Source of the DNA: an uncultured Alphaproteobacteria bacterium
GTDB lineage: Bacteria; Pseudomonadota; Alphaproteobacteria; HIMB59; GCA-002718135
DNA length: 64,000 nt
Reading direction: 5' to 3'
Assembly: GCA_902621165.1 (NCBI GenBank)
Contig: CACNKX010000001.1
Location: 397,812-461,811 of the forward strand
The position numbers were made by a program, and so were the translations under genes. The notes under the pieces are model-generated. The model was not told the origin of the DNA, searched no databases, and saw nothing but the letters and a program-made list of their open reading frames with translations. Shown piece by piece: positions 43,980 through 53,069 of the stretch. Position 1 is the first letter of the stretch. The number at the start of each line of letters is the position of its first letter.

Positions 43980-44678
43980 TTAACTTATATTAGATTTTCT
44001 TGAAATTATTTCTGTTTTTATTCTTAATATAGAAATTGCTAATCCAATCATCATAAATGCTAGTGTCATAATTATTAAAGGCGTAAGCATTGTAGGATCA
44101 ATACTGGGTTTTGATAATTTACTTATTGTTGCTGGTTGATGTAAGGTATTCCACCAATCAACAGAAAATTTAATTATTGGCAGATTTACTGATCCAACAA
44201 GTATAAATATTGCAACAACCTTTTCTCTTACAACCCTATTTTCAAAAGATAAATTCATAAAAATAATAATTAGATAAATAATAAAAAGTATTGCAACAGA
44301 AGTTAATCGTGCATCCCATACCCACCATGTACCCCACATTGGTTTTCCCCATAATGATCCGCTTATTATGCATATTAATGTAAAAACTGCGCCTATTGGT
44401 GCTACTGCTGTATTAAAAATATAACCAAAGGGTATTCTAAAAGCCAGTGCAGCAATGCTATAAAGACTCATTACTGCATAAGTTAGTAAAGATAACCATG
44501 CACTTGGAACATGCACATACATTATTCTTACAGTTGATCCTTGCTGATAATCATTTGGTGATAGATAAAGAGCAAACAATAATCCCAAAGCAAATAATAC
44601 GATAGATAAGATCAGTATTGGTTTAAATATATAATCAGCTATTTCATTAAATTTATTTGGATTAACTAAGAACTTCAT
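43980..44678 (-). CDS. ccmC: Heme exporter/handling protein CcmC
   Basis: The 232-residue protein has six helices and the WWD motif GKPMWGTWWVWDARLTS near residues 110-126, with flanking His residues (YVHVPSAW and WWNTLHQPATI) that ligate heme. It loads heme on CcmE. It follows ccmB by one nt. After its stop a 61-nt gap, with a weak TTCCTAA/TTAGGAA inverted repeat, separates it from ccmD. Confidence 0.95.
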   Translation of the reverse strand: MKFLVNPNKFNEIADYIFKPILILSIVLFALGLLFALYLSPNDYQQGSTVRIMYVHVPSAWLSLLTYAVMSLYSIAALAFRIPFGYIFNTAVAPIGAVFTLICIISGSLWGKPMWGTWWVWDARLTSVAILFIIYLIIIFMNLSFENRVVREKVVAIFILVGSVNLPIIKFSVDWWNTLHQPATISKLSKPSIDPTMLTPLIIMTLAFMMIGLAISILRIKTEIISRKSNIS

Positions 44679-44679
44679 A

Positions 44680-45351
44680 CTAATTATTTTCTAATGAAAG
44701 TTTAAGACACAATCCGCTTGCCCAGGGATTTATAGCAAAAACTATTAATAATATTCCAAATAATATATTTACAAGAGAATTAAAGCTCTCTTCCAGATTA
44801 ATTATACCTACTGAAAAAATAATTATTGGAACACTAAATATCATAACTATGACACTACCCAGTAGATAGTTTCGTTGATTCATAAGGTTCATTGATGATG
44901 AAATAGATCCTAAGCAGGATAAAATTAATGATCCTAAGGTAAAGCTTGTAAATACGTAGATAAGTTTCTCATTTGAAATATTTAGCAATATACATGCAAT
45001 AGGGATTGATAATAAGAAAGGTATTTGTACAAAAATCATATTTGATAATGTTTTTAAAATAGCAATAAAACCATAACTAAAACCATTTAAATGCATAACC
45101 AATAAATTTCCATTTTCGAAGTCTTCTTGATAAAATTTTCTTAGAGATAGAGTTGAGCTTAATAATAATAATGTCCATACTATACCCACTCCTATGAGAG
45201 AAATAGTTTCTTTATCTGGCCCAATAGAGAAAATAAATATGAATATCGATACAAAAAAGAAAATGATATTTGTTAAAATATCCTGAATGCCGCTTAAATT
45301 TAATTTGTATTCTCTGTAAAAAAAGTAAATTATTTTATTTAAAAATTTCAT
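44680..45351 (-). CDS. ccmB: Heme exporter permease CcmB
   Basis: The 223-residue protein has six transmembrane helices, SIGPDKETISLIGVGIVW near residue 45, RKFYQEDFENGNL near 72 and the late INPWASGLCLKLSLENN. It forms the ABC-type complex with CcmA and CcmC that releases heme-loaded CcmE. Five nt separate it from ccmA. Confidence 0.93.
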   Translation of the reverse strand: MKFLNKIIYFFYREYKLNLSGIQDILTNIIFFFVSIFIFIFSIGPDKETISLIGVGIVWTLLLLSSTLSLRKFYQEDFENGNLLVMHLNGFSYGFIAILKTLSNMIFVQIPFLLSIPIACILLNISNEKLIYVFTSFTLGSLILSCLGSISSSMNLMNQRNYLLGSVIVMIFSVPIIIFSVGIINLEESFNSLVNILFGILLIVFAINPWASGLCLKLSLENN

Positions 45352-45356
45352 TATTT

Positions 45357-45962
45357 TTACAGATGAATTTCTTCAGAAACATAGATGCCTGGATTTTGAT
45401 GTGAGCTAAAAATTATAGAGCCTTCTTTAGCACAATGGTCTTCAAAAGTTTGTTTCATTAATTCAATTGTGTCGTCATCTAAGTTTGAAAGAGGTTCATC
45501 TAAAATCCAAACTTTTTTATTTTCTATAATTAATCTTAAGAATTCTAATTTTTTAATTTCTCCAAAAGACAATGTTCCAACTTTTTTATCTAAATAATTA
45601 TCTAATTTTAATGTTTTTAATGCGGTTTCAATTTGAGTATTATTAATATTTGACATAAAAAATCTTTTCCAAATATTAATATTATCTTTGATAGTTAATT
45701 TTTTTAAGCTTGATGTTGTGTCAGCAATAAAAGTAACATGATTATAAAAATCATATAGATTTTTTTTTAATAATTTTCCTTTCCAATAAATTGAACCAAC
45801 TGAGGGCTCTATTATATTTAATAATGCTTTTAGCAATGTAGTTTTGCCAGAACCATTTTTACCTTTTAAGATAGCAATATTTCCAGGCACAAGAGATAAA
45901 TTAATATTTTCAAATATTTTTTTATCTTGTCTTTCTACGGATAAATCCTTTACAATTATCAT
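45357..45962 (-). CDS. ccmA: Heme exporter ATP-binding protein CcmA
   Basis: The 201-residue ABC ATPase has Walker A GKNGSGKTTLL (34-44), the LSFGEIKKLEFLRL signature, Walker B VWILDEPLSNLDD and the switch His in IIFSSHQ. It powers release of holo-CcmE. It is first in the ccm run and follows the hairpin group at 46001-46071 on the minus strand. Confidence 0.95.
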   Translation of the reverse strand: MIIVKDLSVERQDKKIFENINLSLVPGNIAILKGKNGSGKTTLLKALLNIIEPSVGSIYWKGKLLKKNLYDFYNHVTFIADTTSSLKKLTIKDNINIWKRFFMSNINNTQIETALKTLKLDNYLDKKVGTLSFGEIKKLEFLRLIIENKKVWILDEPLSNLDDDTIELMKQTFEDHCAKEGSIIFSSHQNPGIYVSEEIHL

Positions 45963-46000
45963 TATTAAGATTTAATTACTTTTTGATTTAAAACAATAAA

Positions 46001-46071
46001 AAAACGGGGCAGAACCCCGTTTTATCTTTTTGAAAAAGATAAGAAAAAGAAAACTTTAAAATAAAGTTTTC
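46001..46071 (-). terminator. Terminator of the lysine-rich protein gene, part of a row of three hairpins
   Basis: The strong stem AAAACGGGG / CCCCGTTTT (46001-46009 and 46015-46023) is followed on the minus strand by a T-run. Two more perfect A/T-rich inverted repeats precede it on that strand: TTATCTTTTT/AAAAAGATAA (46022-46042) and GAAAACTTTA/TAAAGTTTTC (46049-46071). Confidence 0.85.
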
Positions 46072-46090
46072 CTGAAAAATTGAAGTATTA

Positions 46091-46264
46091 CTATCTTCTC
46101 TTTTTCTTCTTTTTAGCAGCTTTTTTCTTTTTCTTTTTAGGAGCTGCTTTTTTCTTTTTCTTAGGAGCAGCTTTCTTTTTCTTTTTAGGAGCTGCTTTTT
46201 TCTTTTTCTTAGGAGCTGCTTTTTTCTTTTTCTTTGGAGCAGCTTTCTTTTTCTTCTTAGCCAT
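46091..46264 (-). CDS. Lysine/alanine repeat protein, histone H1-tail-like
   Basis: The 57-residue protein starts at ATG 46264, chosen because AAGGAG lies eight nt upstream; an in-frame extension to 46315 would add 17 residues. It consists of five KKKKKAAP units, then KKKKKKAA and KKKKKRR, nearly nothing but Lys, Ala and Pro. Such tails bind DNA or RNA by charge, as in the H1-like proteins of some bacteria. The 24-bp units vary at synonymous positions, so coding is under selection. It has its own promoter, leader and terminator and is probably strongly expressed. Confidence 0.7.
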   Translation of the reverse strand: MAKKKKKAAPKKKKKAAPKKKKKAAPKKKKKAAPKKKKKAAPKKKKKKAAKKKKKRR

Positions 46265-46319
46265 AAAATACTCCTTGTATTTTGTTACCCCGGAGGAACC
46301 TCCCTCCATCATCACCTAA
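46265..46319 (-). promoter_or_regulatory. GC-rich structured leader of the lysine-rich protein gene
   Basis: The roughly 55-nt leader contains a GGAGG-TT-CCTCC hairpin (46291-46302) and a purine-rich GATGGAGGGAGG before it, then CGGGGTAAC and the AAGGAG ribosome-binding site. It is markedly richer in G and C than the surroundings. Its CCTCC could pair with a Shine-Dalgarno sequence, so translational control is possible. Confidence 0.35.
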
Positions 46320-46325
46320 GTGATA

Positions 46326-46354
46326 ATTATAAAAGGCTGAGTATTTATTCCCAA
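46326..46354 (-). promoter_or_regulatory. Sigma-70-like promoter of the lysine-rich protein gene
   Basis: On the minus strand TTGGGA (46354-46349) and a perfect TATAAT (46331-46326) are 17 nt apart, placing the transcript start near 46319. Confidence 0.6.
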
Positions 46355-46561
46355 AACTTACGGTTAAAGTCAACAATATAGCAATATTTTGAAATTAAAT
46401 TAGAGATAAAAAATATAAAATTAAAATTTAATTACATATAAAAAAAATTATTTTGTAATTCATATATTTTTTGGCAGAATTCTAATAATAAATTAACATT
46501 TTGCTATACAAAAAATTATCTTCATACTATTTATTTATTATAATTATTATTCAAATTTAGC
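46355..46561. other. Intergenic region upstream of acnA
   Basis: The stretch is A/T-rich, with no frame of note and no tRNA or repeat. It must hold the acnA promoter; a TATAAT at 46538-46543 lies 19 nt before the ATG but no good -35 box is placed correctly. Confidence 0.3.
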
Positions 46562-49204
46562 ATGAAAAACATAAATTCTTTTAATTCTGAGCAAATTATT
46601 GAAATAAATAATCAAAAATTTAAATATTTTGATTTAAATAAGGTTGCTGATCATTTTGATATTAATTTAAATAAAATTCCAATCTCAATCAAAGTGATAT
46701 TGGAGAACTTGCTTAGAAATGAGGATGATGAAAATATTAATAAAGAAATGATTTCCAAAGTATTCTCTTCATTAAAAGATAATAATAAGAAAAATGAAAA
46801 AATTGAGATAGCTTTTTTCCCTACACGCGTACTTATGCAAGATTTTACCGGTGTTCCAGCTGTTGCTGATTTAGCTGCAATGAGGAATGCACTTAAATCG
46901 AAAGGTATCGAGCCAAAAAAAATAAATCCTCTCTCCAGAGTTGATCTAGTTATAGACCACTCGGTAATGGTTGATAGTTATAAAAATAGTAATGCTTTAA
47001 AAGAAAATGTTAAGAAGGAATTTGACAGAAATAAAGAAAGATATGAGTTTTTAAAATGGGGTCAGAATTCATTTGATAATTTTTATCTTGTTCCTCCTGG
47101 CGCAGGAATTTGTCATCAAGTGAATCTTGAAAATATAGCAAAAACGGTGTGGTTAAAAAAAATTGATAATGAAAATTATTTATTTCCTGATTCAGTAGTT
47201 GGCACAGATAGCCACACAACAATGGTTAATTCACTCTCAGTGCTAGGTTGGGGTGTGGGTGGAATTGAAGCTGAAGCTGCAATGCTAGGTCAAGCAATTT
47301 CAATGAATATTCCAGATGTAATCGGTTGTGAACTTAAAGGATCATTGAAAGAGGGAATTACAGCGACTGATTTAGTTTTATCAATTACAAAAATTCTTAG
47401 AGACAAAGGAGTGGTTGGAAAATTCGTAGAATTTTATGGAACTGGTTTAAAGAATTTATCTTTGGCAGATAGAGCGACAATCTCTAATATGGCTCCAGAG
47501 TACGGTGCAACTTGTGGATTTTTTCCAACTGATGAAGAAACTATTAACTATCTTAAATTAACTGGCAAAGATAAAGAACAACTTAATATTGTCAAAGAAT
47601 ATTCAAAACAACAAACTCTTTGGGTAAATGAAAAATACTCACCAGAATTTTCTGATAAAATATTATTAAACTTAAATTCTATTGAACCTTCTTTAGCTGG
47701 CCCAAAAAGACCTCAAGATAAAATTCTTTTAAAAAATGTTCCAATTGAATTTAATAAGATAGAAAATAATTCTAACAATAAGAACGATAAATTAAACACA
47801 GGTGATATTGTAATAGCTGCAATCACTAGTTGTACAAATACTTCTAATCCAAATGTGATGATTTCAGCTGGACTTGTTGCTAAAAAAGCTATTGATTTGG
47901 GTTTAGAAATTAAACCTTGGGTTAAAACAAGTTTGGCTCCAGGCAGTAAAGTTGTTAGTGATTATCTTGATAAAGCAGGCTTAACAGAATATCTTGATGA
48001 ACTTGGTTTCAATACTGTTGGTTACGGATGTACAACTTGCATTGGAAACTCTGGCCCCTTAGATGAATGGATATCAAATGAAATTAGGACTAATAATTTG
48101 ACTGTTTGTTCAGTTTTATCAGGAAATAGAAACTTTGAGGGTAGGGTTCACCAAGAAATAAAAGCAAACTTTCTTGCTTCACCACCACTTGTTGTTGCAT
48201 ATGCAATTGCTGGTAATATTAACATTAATCTCACAGAGGACTCCCTTGGAATATCTAAATCTGGCAAAGAGATATTTTTAAAGGACTTATGGCCAACAAA
48301 TAAAGAAATTAATCAAACACTAAGTTTATGTTTAACTCCTGAGATGTTTAAAGAAAGGTATAAAGAAATATATAAGGGAGACGATAATTGGAAATCAATT
48401 ATTAATAACAATGACACAACTTATGATTGGAATGATACTAGTACTTATATTAAACACCCACCATTCTTTGATACACAAAATGAATTTGAGTTAAAAGATA
48501 TAAAAGATGCAAGAATATTAGCATTGTTAGGTGATAGTGTAACAACAGACCATATTTCACCAGCAGGTAGTATTAAAGAAGACAGCCCAGCTGGTCTTTA
48601 TCTAACAGATAGACAAGTCAATTCTAGGAACTTCAATTCATATGGATCAAGACGTGGTAATCATGAAATTATGATGAGAGGTACTTTTGCAAACATACGA
48701 ATTAAGAATCAAATTCTAGATAACGTAGAAGGAGGTTATACGAAATCTTTTCTCTCAAATAGACAAATGTCCATATATGATGCTGCTCAAGAGTATATTA
48801 AAAATGATATTGATACTGTCATAATAGCTGGAAAAGAGTATGGTACAGGTTCATCCAGAGATTGGGCAGCTAAAGGCACAAGGCTTTTGGGTGTAAAGGC
48901 TGTAATAGCTGAAAGTTTCGAAAGAATTCATAGATCTAATTTAATTGGAATGGGAGTATTACCTCTTGAATTTATGAATAATGAAAACAAAACAAACCTT
49001 AATATTTTAGGTGATGAAACTATTTCTATTCCTAATGTATTGGAGCTAAAACCAGGGATCATATTAGATTGTGAAATTAATTCTACAGAAAGTAAAAATA
49101 TAAAATTAAAGTGTAGAATAGATACAAATAAAGAGCTTGAATATTATAAAGCCGGTGGAATTTTAAATTACGTTTTAAATGAAATAATATCAGAAGCTGC
49201 GTAA
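46562..49204 (+). CDS. acnA: Aconitate hydratase A
   Basis: The 880-residue enzyme is close to the usual 890. It has VVGTDSHTTMVNSLSVLGWG (about 220), AAITSCTNTSNP with the first cluster Cys (about 420-431), GYGCTTCIGNSGPL with the other two (about 487-500) and AGKEYGTGSSRDWAAKG in the swivel domain. It isomerises citrate and isocitrate through a 4Fe-4S cluster. The helicase gene begins 4 nt after its stop. Confidence 0.96.
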   Translation: MKNINSFNSEQIIEINNQKFKYFDLNKVADHFDINLNKIPISIKVILENLLRNEDDENINKEMISKVFSSLKDNNKKNEKIEIAFFPTRVLMQDFTGVPAVADLAAMRNALKSKGIEPKKINPLSRVDLVIDHSVMVDSYKNSNALKENVKKEFDRNKERYEFLKWGQNSFDNFYLVPPGAGICHQVNLENIAKTVWLKKIDNENYLFPDSVVGTDSHTTMVNSLSVLGWGVGGIEAEAAMLGQAISMNIPDVIGCELKGSLKEGITATDLVLSITKILRDKGVVGKFVEFYGTGLKNLSLADRATISNMAPEYGATCGFFPTDEETINYLKLTGKDKEQLNIVKEYSKQQTLWVNEKYSPEFSDKILLNLNSIEPSLAGPKRPQDKILLKNVPIEFNKIENNSNNKNDKLNTGDIVIAAITSCTNTSNPNVMISAGLVAKKAIDLGLEIKPWVKTSLAPGSKVVSDYLDKAGLTEYLDELGFNTVGYGCTTCIGNSGPLDEWISNEIRTNNLTVCSVLSGNRNFEGRVHQEIKANFLASPPLVVAYAIAGNININLTEDSLGISKSGKEIFLKDLWPTNKEINQTLSLCLTPEMFKERYKEIYKGDDNWKSIINNNDTTYDWNDTSTYIKHPPFFDTQNEFELKDIKDARILALLGDSVTTDHISPAGSIKEDSPAGLYLTDRQVNSRNFNSYGSRRGNHEIMMRGTFANIRIKNQILDNVEGGYTKSFLSNRQMSIYDAAQEYIKNDIDTVIIAGKEYGTGSSRDWAAKGTRLLGVKAVIAESFERIHRSNLIGMGVLPLEFMNNENKTNLNILGDETISIPNVLELKPGIILDCEINSTESKNIKLKCRIDTNKELEYYKAGGILNYVLNEIISEAA

Positions 49205-49208
49205 TTTC

Positions 49209-51758
49209 ATGTCTGGTGAAGATGAAAATTTATTAGCCATACTTGGGCCCACTAATACTGGAAAAACTTATACAGCGTTTGAAAAATTATTTTCTTTTTC
49301 TTCTGGAATTTTTGGATTTCCGTTAAGATTACTTGCAAGAGAAAATTACGACAAGGCAGTGGTAAAAATTGGACTTAACAATGTAGCATTAATAACTGGT
49401 GAAGAAAAGATTGTTCCAAAAGAAGCAAAGTATTTTTTCTGTACAGTTGAATCAATGCCTAAAAATGTCATGGTAGATTGTGTCATAATCGATGAAATTC
49501 AACTTGCTGCCGACTATGAAAGAGGTCATATTTTTACTGATAGACTTCTTAATCTTAGAGGAAATTTTCAAACAATTTTTTTAGGATCATTAAATATAGA
49601 AAACATTCTAAAAAAAATTTATCCAAATATTAAAGTAGAGAAAAAAAATCGATTTTCTCAACTCACGTTTCTTAGAAAACAAAATTTCTCTAAACTTGAA
49701 CCTAGATCTGCAATAATCGCCTTTAATATTAACAAAGTTTATGAAATTGCAGAAAATATTAGAACTCATAAAGGTGGTGCTGCTGTTGTGTTAGGATCAT
49801 TGAGTCCAAGAACTAGAAACGCTCAAGTAGAAGTATATGAAAATAAAAATGTTGATTATCTTGTAGCTACTGATGCAATTGGTATGGGTTTAAATCTTAA
49901 TATTAATCACGTAAGTTTTTCATCATTAGAAAAATTTGATGGTAGATATAATCGAAATCTTGCCCCAAATGAATTGGGTCAAATAGCTGGCAGAGCAGGC
50001 AGATATAAACAGGATGGTACATTCAGCTATACTAAAGAAGCTGGTGATTTAGATCCACTAATTATACAACAGATAGAGACACATAATTTTGATAATATTC
50101 AAAAAATTTATTGGAGAAATGCTGATTTAGATTTTAATTCAACTGCTACTTTACTTTCTTCATTAAAGAAATATCCTATAAATAATTATTTTATTCATAA
50201 AAAAAATGCTTTGGATGAGCTTAATTTTCGTAATTTAATCAATGATAATGAGATAAATAAATTTCTTATATCTAAAAGAAATATAAAATTATTATGGGAA
50301 GTTTGTCAAATTCCAGATTTTGAAAAACTTTTTAATGATAATTATTTATTACTTTTAAAGGACATATATCTTATCTTGATTGAAAATAATTATAATATAC
50401 CGGAAGATTGGATTAATAAAAAAATTAGTAGGTTGAGTAATTTTGATGGAGGAATACCTGAGCTTTCTATTAAAATTTCTCAAATAAGAACATGGACATA
50501 TATTACTAATAACCATAATTGGCTTAAAAACGAATATTATTGGAAAGAAAAAACTCAACAAATTGAAAATGTTTTATCTGATCAATTACACAATAGTCTT
50601 ACAAATAAATTCATTGATTATTCTTCTAAGTTTTTTATAGGAAAACAAAAACTGCAAGATAATCAGAATATACTTACAAAAAACAATAATGAAATATTTC
50701 TAGATCACAATAAATATGGAATTATAAATGGTTTTGACCTAATTGAAGATAAAAAAATATTTTCACAATCCCTTTTTTCTATTAGTAATATAAAAAAATC
50801 TGCAAGAAATATGATAAATGAAAAAGTAGAAAATTTTTTACAAGCGCCATTAGATTCAATTAATTTTGGAGATATTGCAAAATCTAAAATAAAAGATGAC
50901 ACGTTTATTTATTGGGGACAGGAGCCTATAGGTAAGTTAAAGAAAGGTAAGTCAATATATAGACCAGTTGCAGAAGCCTTAAATTCAGAATATCTCTCAT
51001 CAGAAAATAAATTATTAGTCTCTGCAAAACTTCAAAAATGGGTAGATAGTGAAATAAATGAAACACTATATCCTCTCAATAAAAATATATTTGATGAATT
51101 AAACTCAGAAATAAGAGCAATTGCATTTAATTGTCTTGAGAAATTTGGAAATTACCCAATTGAAAATTTTAAAAATTCGTTAAAAGAGATTACTAAAGAG
51201 AGTAAACTTCAACTTTCAAAATTAGGTATTAGAATAGGGGCAAAATATTTTTTTATACCAAATTTATTAAAGAAAAAACCTCTAGAGTATTGCGCCATTT
51301 TGTGGAAAACATTTCATAAAAATGATCAAGATAATTTTTTACCACTTCCTCAGAATGGAAGAGTTTCTTTTACATCAAAATTAAAAATGCCTGAAAATTA
51401 TTGGCAATCAATCGGTTATATTAATATTAAAAACTTTGCATTTAGAATTGATGTTTTTGAAAAAATTTTTTTTGTAGCTAGGCAAAAAATTAAGAAAGGA
51501 CCATTTTTAGAGTCCTCAGATTTAATGAATCCGATAGGTTGTAATAGTGATCAATTAAAAGATATTATGTTATTTTGTGGATACGATTATGTAACTATTT
51601 CCGATCAAAAAAAATTATATTTTTTGAGCAAAAATAAAAAAAACTCAAAAAAAATAATTAATAAAAAAAATAACAAAATACTTAATAAAAAAAATAACAA
51701 AAATAATATTAAAAGAGATCCCAATTCTCCCTTTGCAGTTTTAGAAAAACTGCTTTAA
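49209..51758 (+). CDS. SUV3-like superfamily 2 RNA helicase
   Basis: The 849-residue protein opens with the Walker A GPTNTGKTYTAFEKL (13-27), then GIFGFPLRLLARENYDK and the DEIQ box in IIDEIQLAADYERG. LVATDAIGMGLNLNI and QIAGRAGRYKQDG are motifs V and VI. This is the pattern of SUV3, the mitochondrial degradosome helicase, whose alphaproteobacterial relatives precede ferredoxin and carD. The C-terminus ends in a long Lys/Asn tail with repeated NKKNNK, possibly for RNA binding. Confidence 0.85.
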   Translation: MSGEDENLLAILGPTNTGKTYTAFEKLFSFSSGIFGFPLRLLARENYDKAVVKIGLNNVALITGEEKIVPKEAKYFFCTVESMPKNVMVDCVIIDEIQLAADYERGHIFTDRLLNLRGNFQTIFLGSLNIENILKKIYPNIKVEKKNRFSQLTFLRKQNFSKLEPRSAIIAFNINKVYEIAENIRTHKGGAAVVLGSLSPRTRNAQVEVYENKNVDYLVATDAIGMGLNLNINHVSFSSLEKFDGRYNRNLAPNELGQIAGRAGRYKQDGTFSYTKEAGDLDPLIIQQIETHNFDNIQKIYWRNADLDFNSTATLLSSLKKYPINNYFIHKKNALDELNFRNLINDNEINKFLISKRNIKLLWEVCQIPDFEKLFNDNYLLLLKDIYLILIENNYNIPEDWINKKISRLSNFDGGIPELSIKISQIRTWTYITNNHNWLKNEYYWKEKTQQIENVLSDQLHNSLTNKFIDYSSKFFIGKQKLQDNQNILTKNNNEIFLDHNKYGIINGFDLIEDKKIFSQSLFSISNIKKSARNMINEKVENFLQAPLDSINFGDIAKSKIKDDTFIYWGQEPIGKLKKGKSIYRPVAEALNSEYLSSENKLLVSAKLQKWVDSEINETLYPLNKNIFDELNSEIRAIAFNCLEKFGNYPIENFKNSLKEITKESKLQLSKLGIRIGAKYFFIPNLLKKKPLEYCAILWKTFHKNDQDNFLPLPQNGRVSFTSKLKMPENYWQSIGYINIKNFAFRIDVFEKIFFVARQKIKKGPFLESSDLMNPIGCNSDQLKDIMLFCGYDYVTISDQKKLYFLSKNKKNSKKIINKKNNKILNKKNNKNNIKRDPNSPFAVLEKLL

Positions 51759-51778
51759 TATAAAGAAATAGGTAAAAA

Positions 51779-52222
51779 TTGATAAATTTATTAAAAAACA
51801 TTCTTAGCAATAAAAATTCTAAAGAAGAGAAAGAAGACAATAAAGGTCTAGAACTACTTTGTGGATTGATGATTGAAGCTGCTTATACTGATGGTCAAAT
51901 TGACAAATATGAATTAAATAAAATTAAGTTGAGTCTTATCGATGTATTTGAAGCAGACCCAAACGAAGTTGATTTAGTTGTAAAAGCAGCATTAAATAAT
52001 AAAGATAACACGAAATCATTGCACTACTACACATCATTTATCAACAAAAATTTTACAGATGAGAAGAAACTTCATTTGATAGAAGCCTTATGGGAAATTG
52101 TATTATCCGATGGTGAGATCCATGATTTTGAGTCTAACCTTATAAGAAGACTTGCTGGTTTGTTGTACATTTCCGATGTTAACTCTGGAAATGCTAGAAA
52201 AAGGGCTCTAGATAAAATTTAA
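51779..52222 (+). CDS. TerB-like protein
   Basis: The 147-residue protein starts at TTG 51779. LMIEAAYTDGQIDKYELNKI and ALWEIVLSDGEIHDFESNLIRRLAGLL are the two acidic helix pairs of the TerB family, each with a D-G-x-I-x-x-x-E metal-type motif. Function is not known for stand-alone forms. In other alphaproteobacteria an S4-domain RNA-binding gene is often found between the helicase and the ferredoxin; here this gene takes that place. Confidence 0.8.
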   Translation: MINLLKNILSNKNSKEEKEDNKGLELLCGLMIEAAYTDGQIDKYELNKIKLSLIDVFEADPNEVDLVVKAALNNKDNTKSLHYYTSFINKNFTDEKKLHLIEALWEIVLSDGEIHDFESNLIRRLAGLLYISDVNSGNARKRALDKI

Positions 52223-52228
52223 ATTAAT

Positions 52229-52561
52229 ATGACATATGTAGTAGATGAAAAATGTATAAAATGTAAACATATGGACTGCGTAGAGGTGTGTCCTGTTGAT
52301 TGTTTCTATGAAGGAGAAAATATGCTTGTAATACATCCAGACGAATGTATTGATTGTGGTGTATGTGAACCTGAGTGTCCAGTAGAGGCAATTTTATCAG
52401 ATACTGAGGACGGAATTGAAAAATGGGCAGAAATTAATAGAAAATACTCAGAGATTTGGCCCAATATAAGTGAGAAAAAAACACCTCCTTCAGATGCAGA
52501 AGAGTGGAATAATGTTAAAGATAAATATAATAAATATTTTAGTGATAAACCTGGAAGATAA
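52229..52561 (+). CDS. fdxA: Ferredoxin (3Fe-4S/4Fe-4S, FdxA type)
   Basis: The 110-residue protein has [18 protein letters not shown] (9-26) and [16 protein letters not shown] (40-55), the seven-iron ferredoxin pattern with a long C-terminal extension typical of FdxA. It transfers electrons in the cytosol; its partner is unknown. The next start (carD) follows the stop codon directly. Confidence 0.94.
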   Translation: MTYVVDEKCIKCKHMDCVEVCPVDCFYEGENMLVIHPDECIDCGVCEPECPVEAILSDTEDGIEKWAEINRKYSEIWPNISEKKTPPSDAEEWNNVKDKYNKYFSDKPGR

Positions 52562-53065
52562 ATGAAAAATAATAAAAACTCAGAATTTAAAATAGGAGAA
52601 ACAGTTGTTTATCCCAAGCATGGAGTAGGAGAAATTACAAAAATAGAAAATATGGAAATCTCTAATATTAAAACAAGTTTTTATGTTGTTAAAATGGAAC
52701 AATCTAAATTAATAATCAGAGTACCTCTTGATAAAAAAGATGAGGTTGGCTTAAGAAAAATATCATCTAAAAAAATAATTGAAGAAGTTTTCTCTACTTT
52801 AAAATTGAAACCTAAAATAAGAAGAATCATGTGGAGTAGAAGAGCACAAGAATACGAAACTAAGATTTTCTCTGGCGATCCTATTAAAATTGCAGAAGTT
52901 GTTAGAGATTTATTTAGGAAAAGTAGTCAGGCTGAACAATCTTATAGTGAAAGACAAATGTTTCAAGTAGCAATAGAGCGTTTAGCAAGGGAAGTAGCCG
53001 CAGTTGAAAAAACTGATTATTTTCAATCAACAGAAAAAATAGAACAAATTTTAATTAAAAAATAG
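52562..53065 (+). CDS. carD: CarD-family transcription regulator
   Basis: The 167-residue protein has an N-terminal Tudor-like RNA polymerase interaction domain (GETVVYPKHGVGEITKIE, residues 12-29) and a helical DNA-binding C-terminal half with SRRAQEYETKIFSGDPIKIAEVVRDLFRK. CarD binds the beta subunit and stabilises open complexes, mainly at rRNA promoters. It sits in the helicase-fdxA-carD-rpoH order common in this class. Confidence 0.93.
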   Translation: MKNNKNSEFKIGETVVYPKHGVGEITKIENMEISNIKTSFYVVKMEQSKLIIRVPLDKKDEVGLRKISSKKIIEEVFSTLKLKPKIRRIMWSRRAQEYETKIFSGDPIKIAEVVRDLFRKSSQAEQSYSERQMFQVAIERLAREVAAVEKTDYFQSTEKIEQILIKK

Positions 53066-53069
53066 AATT

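Noticed and set aside
46100..46262. CRISPR-like or other non-coding 24-bp repeat array
   Set aside because: The repeats have no spacers, keep an open reading frame, and vary at synonymous positions; they encode the KKKKKAAP units.
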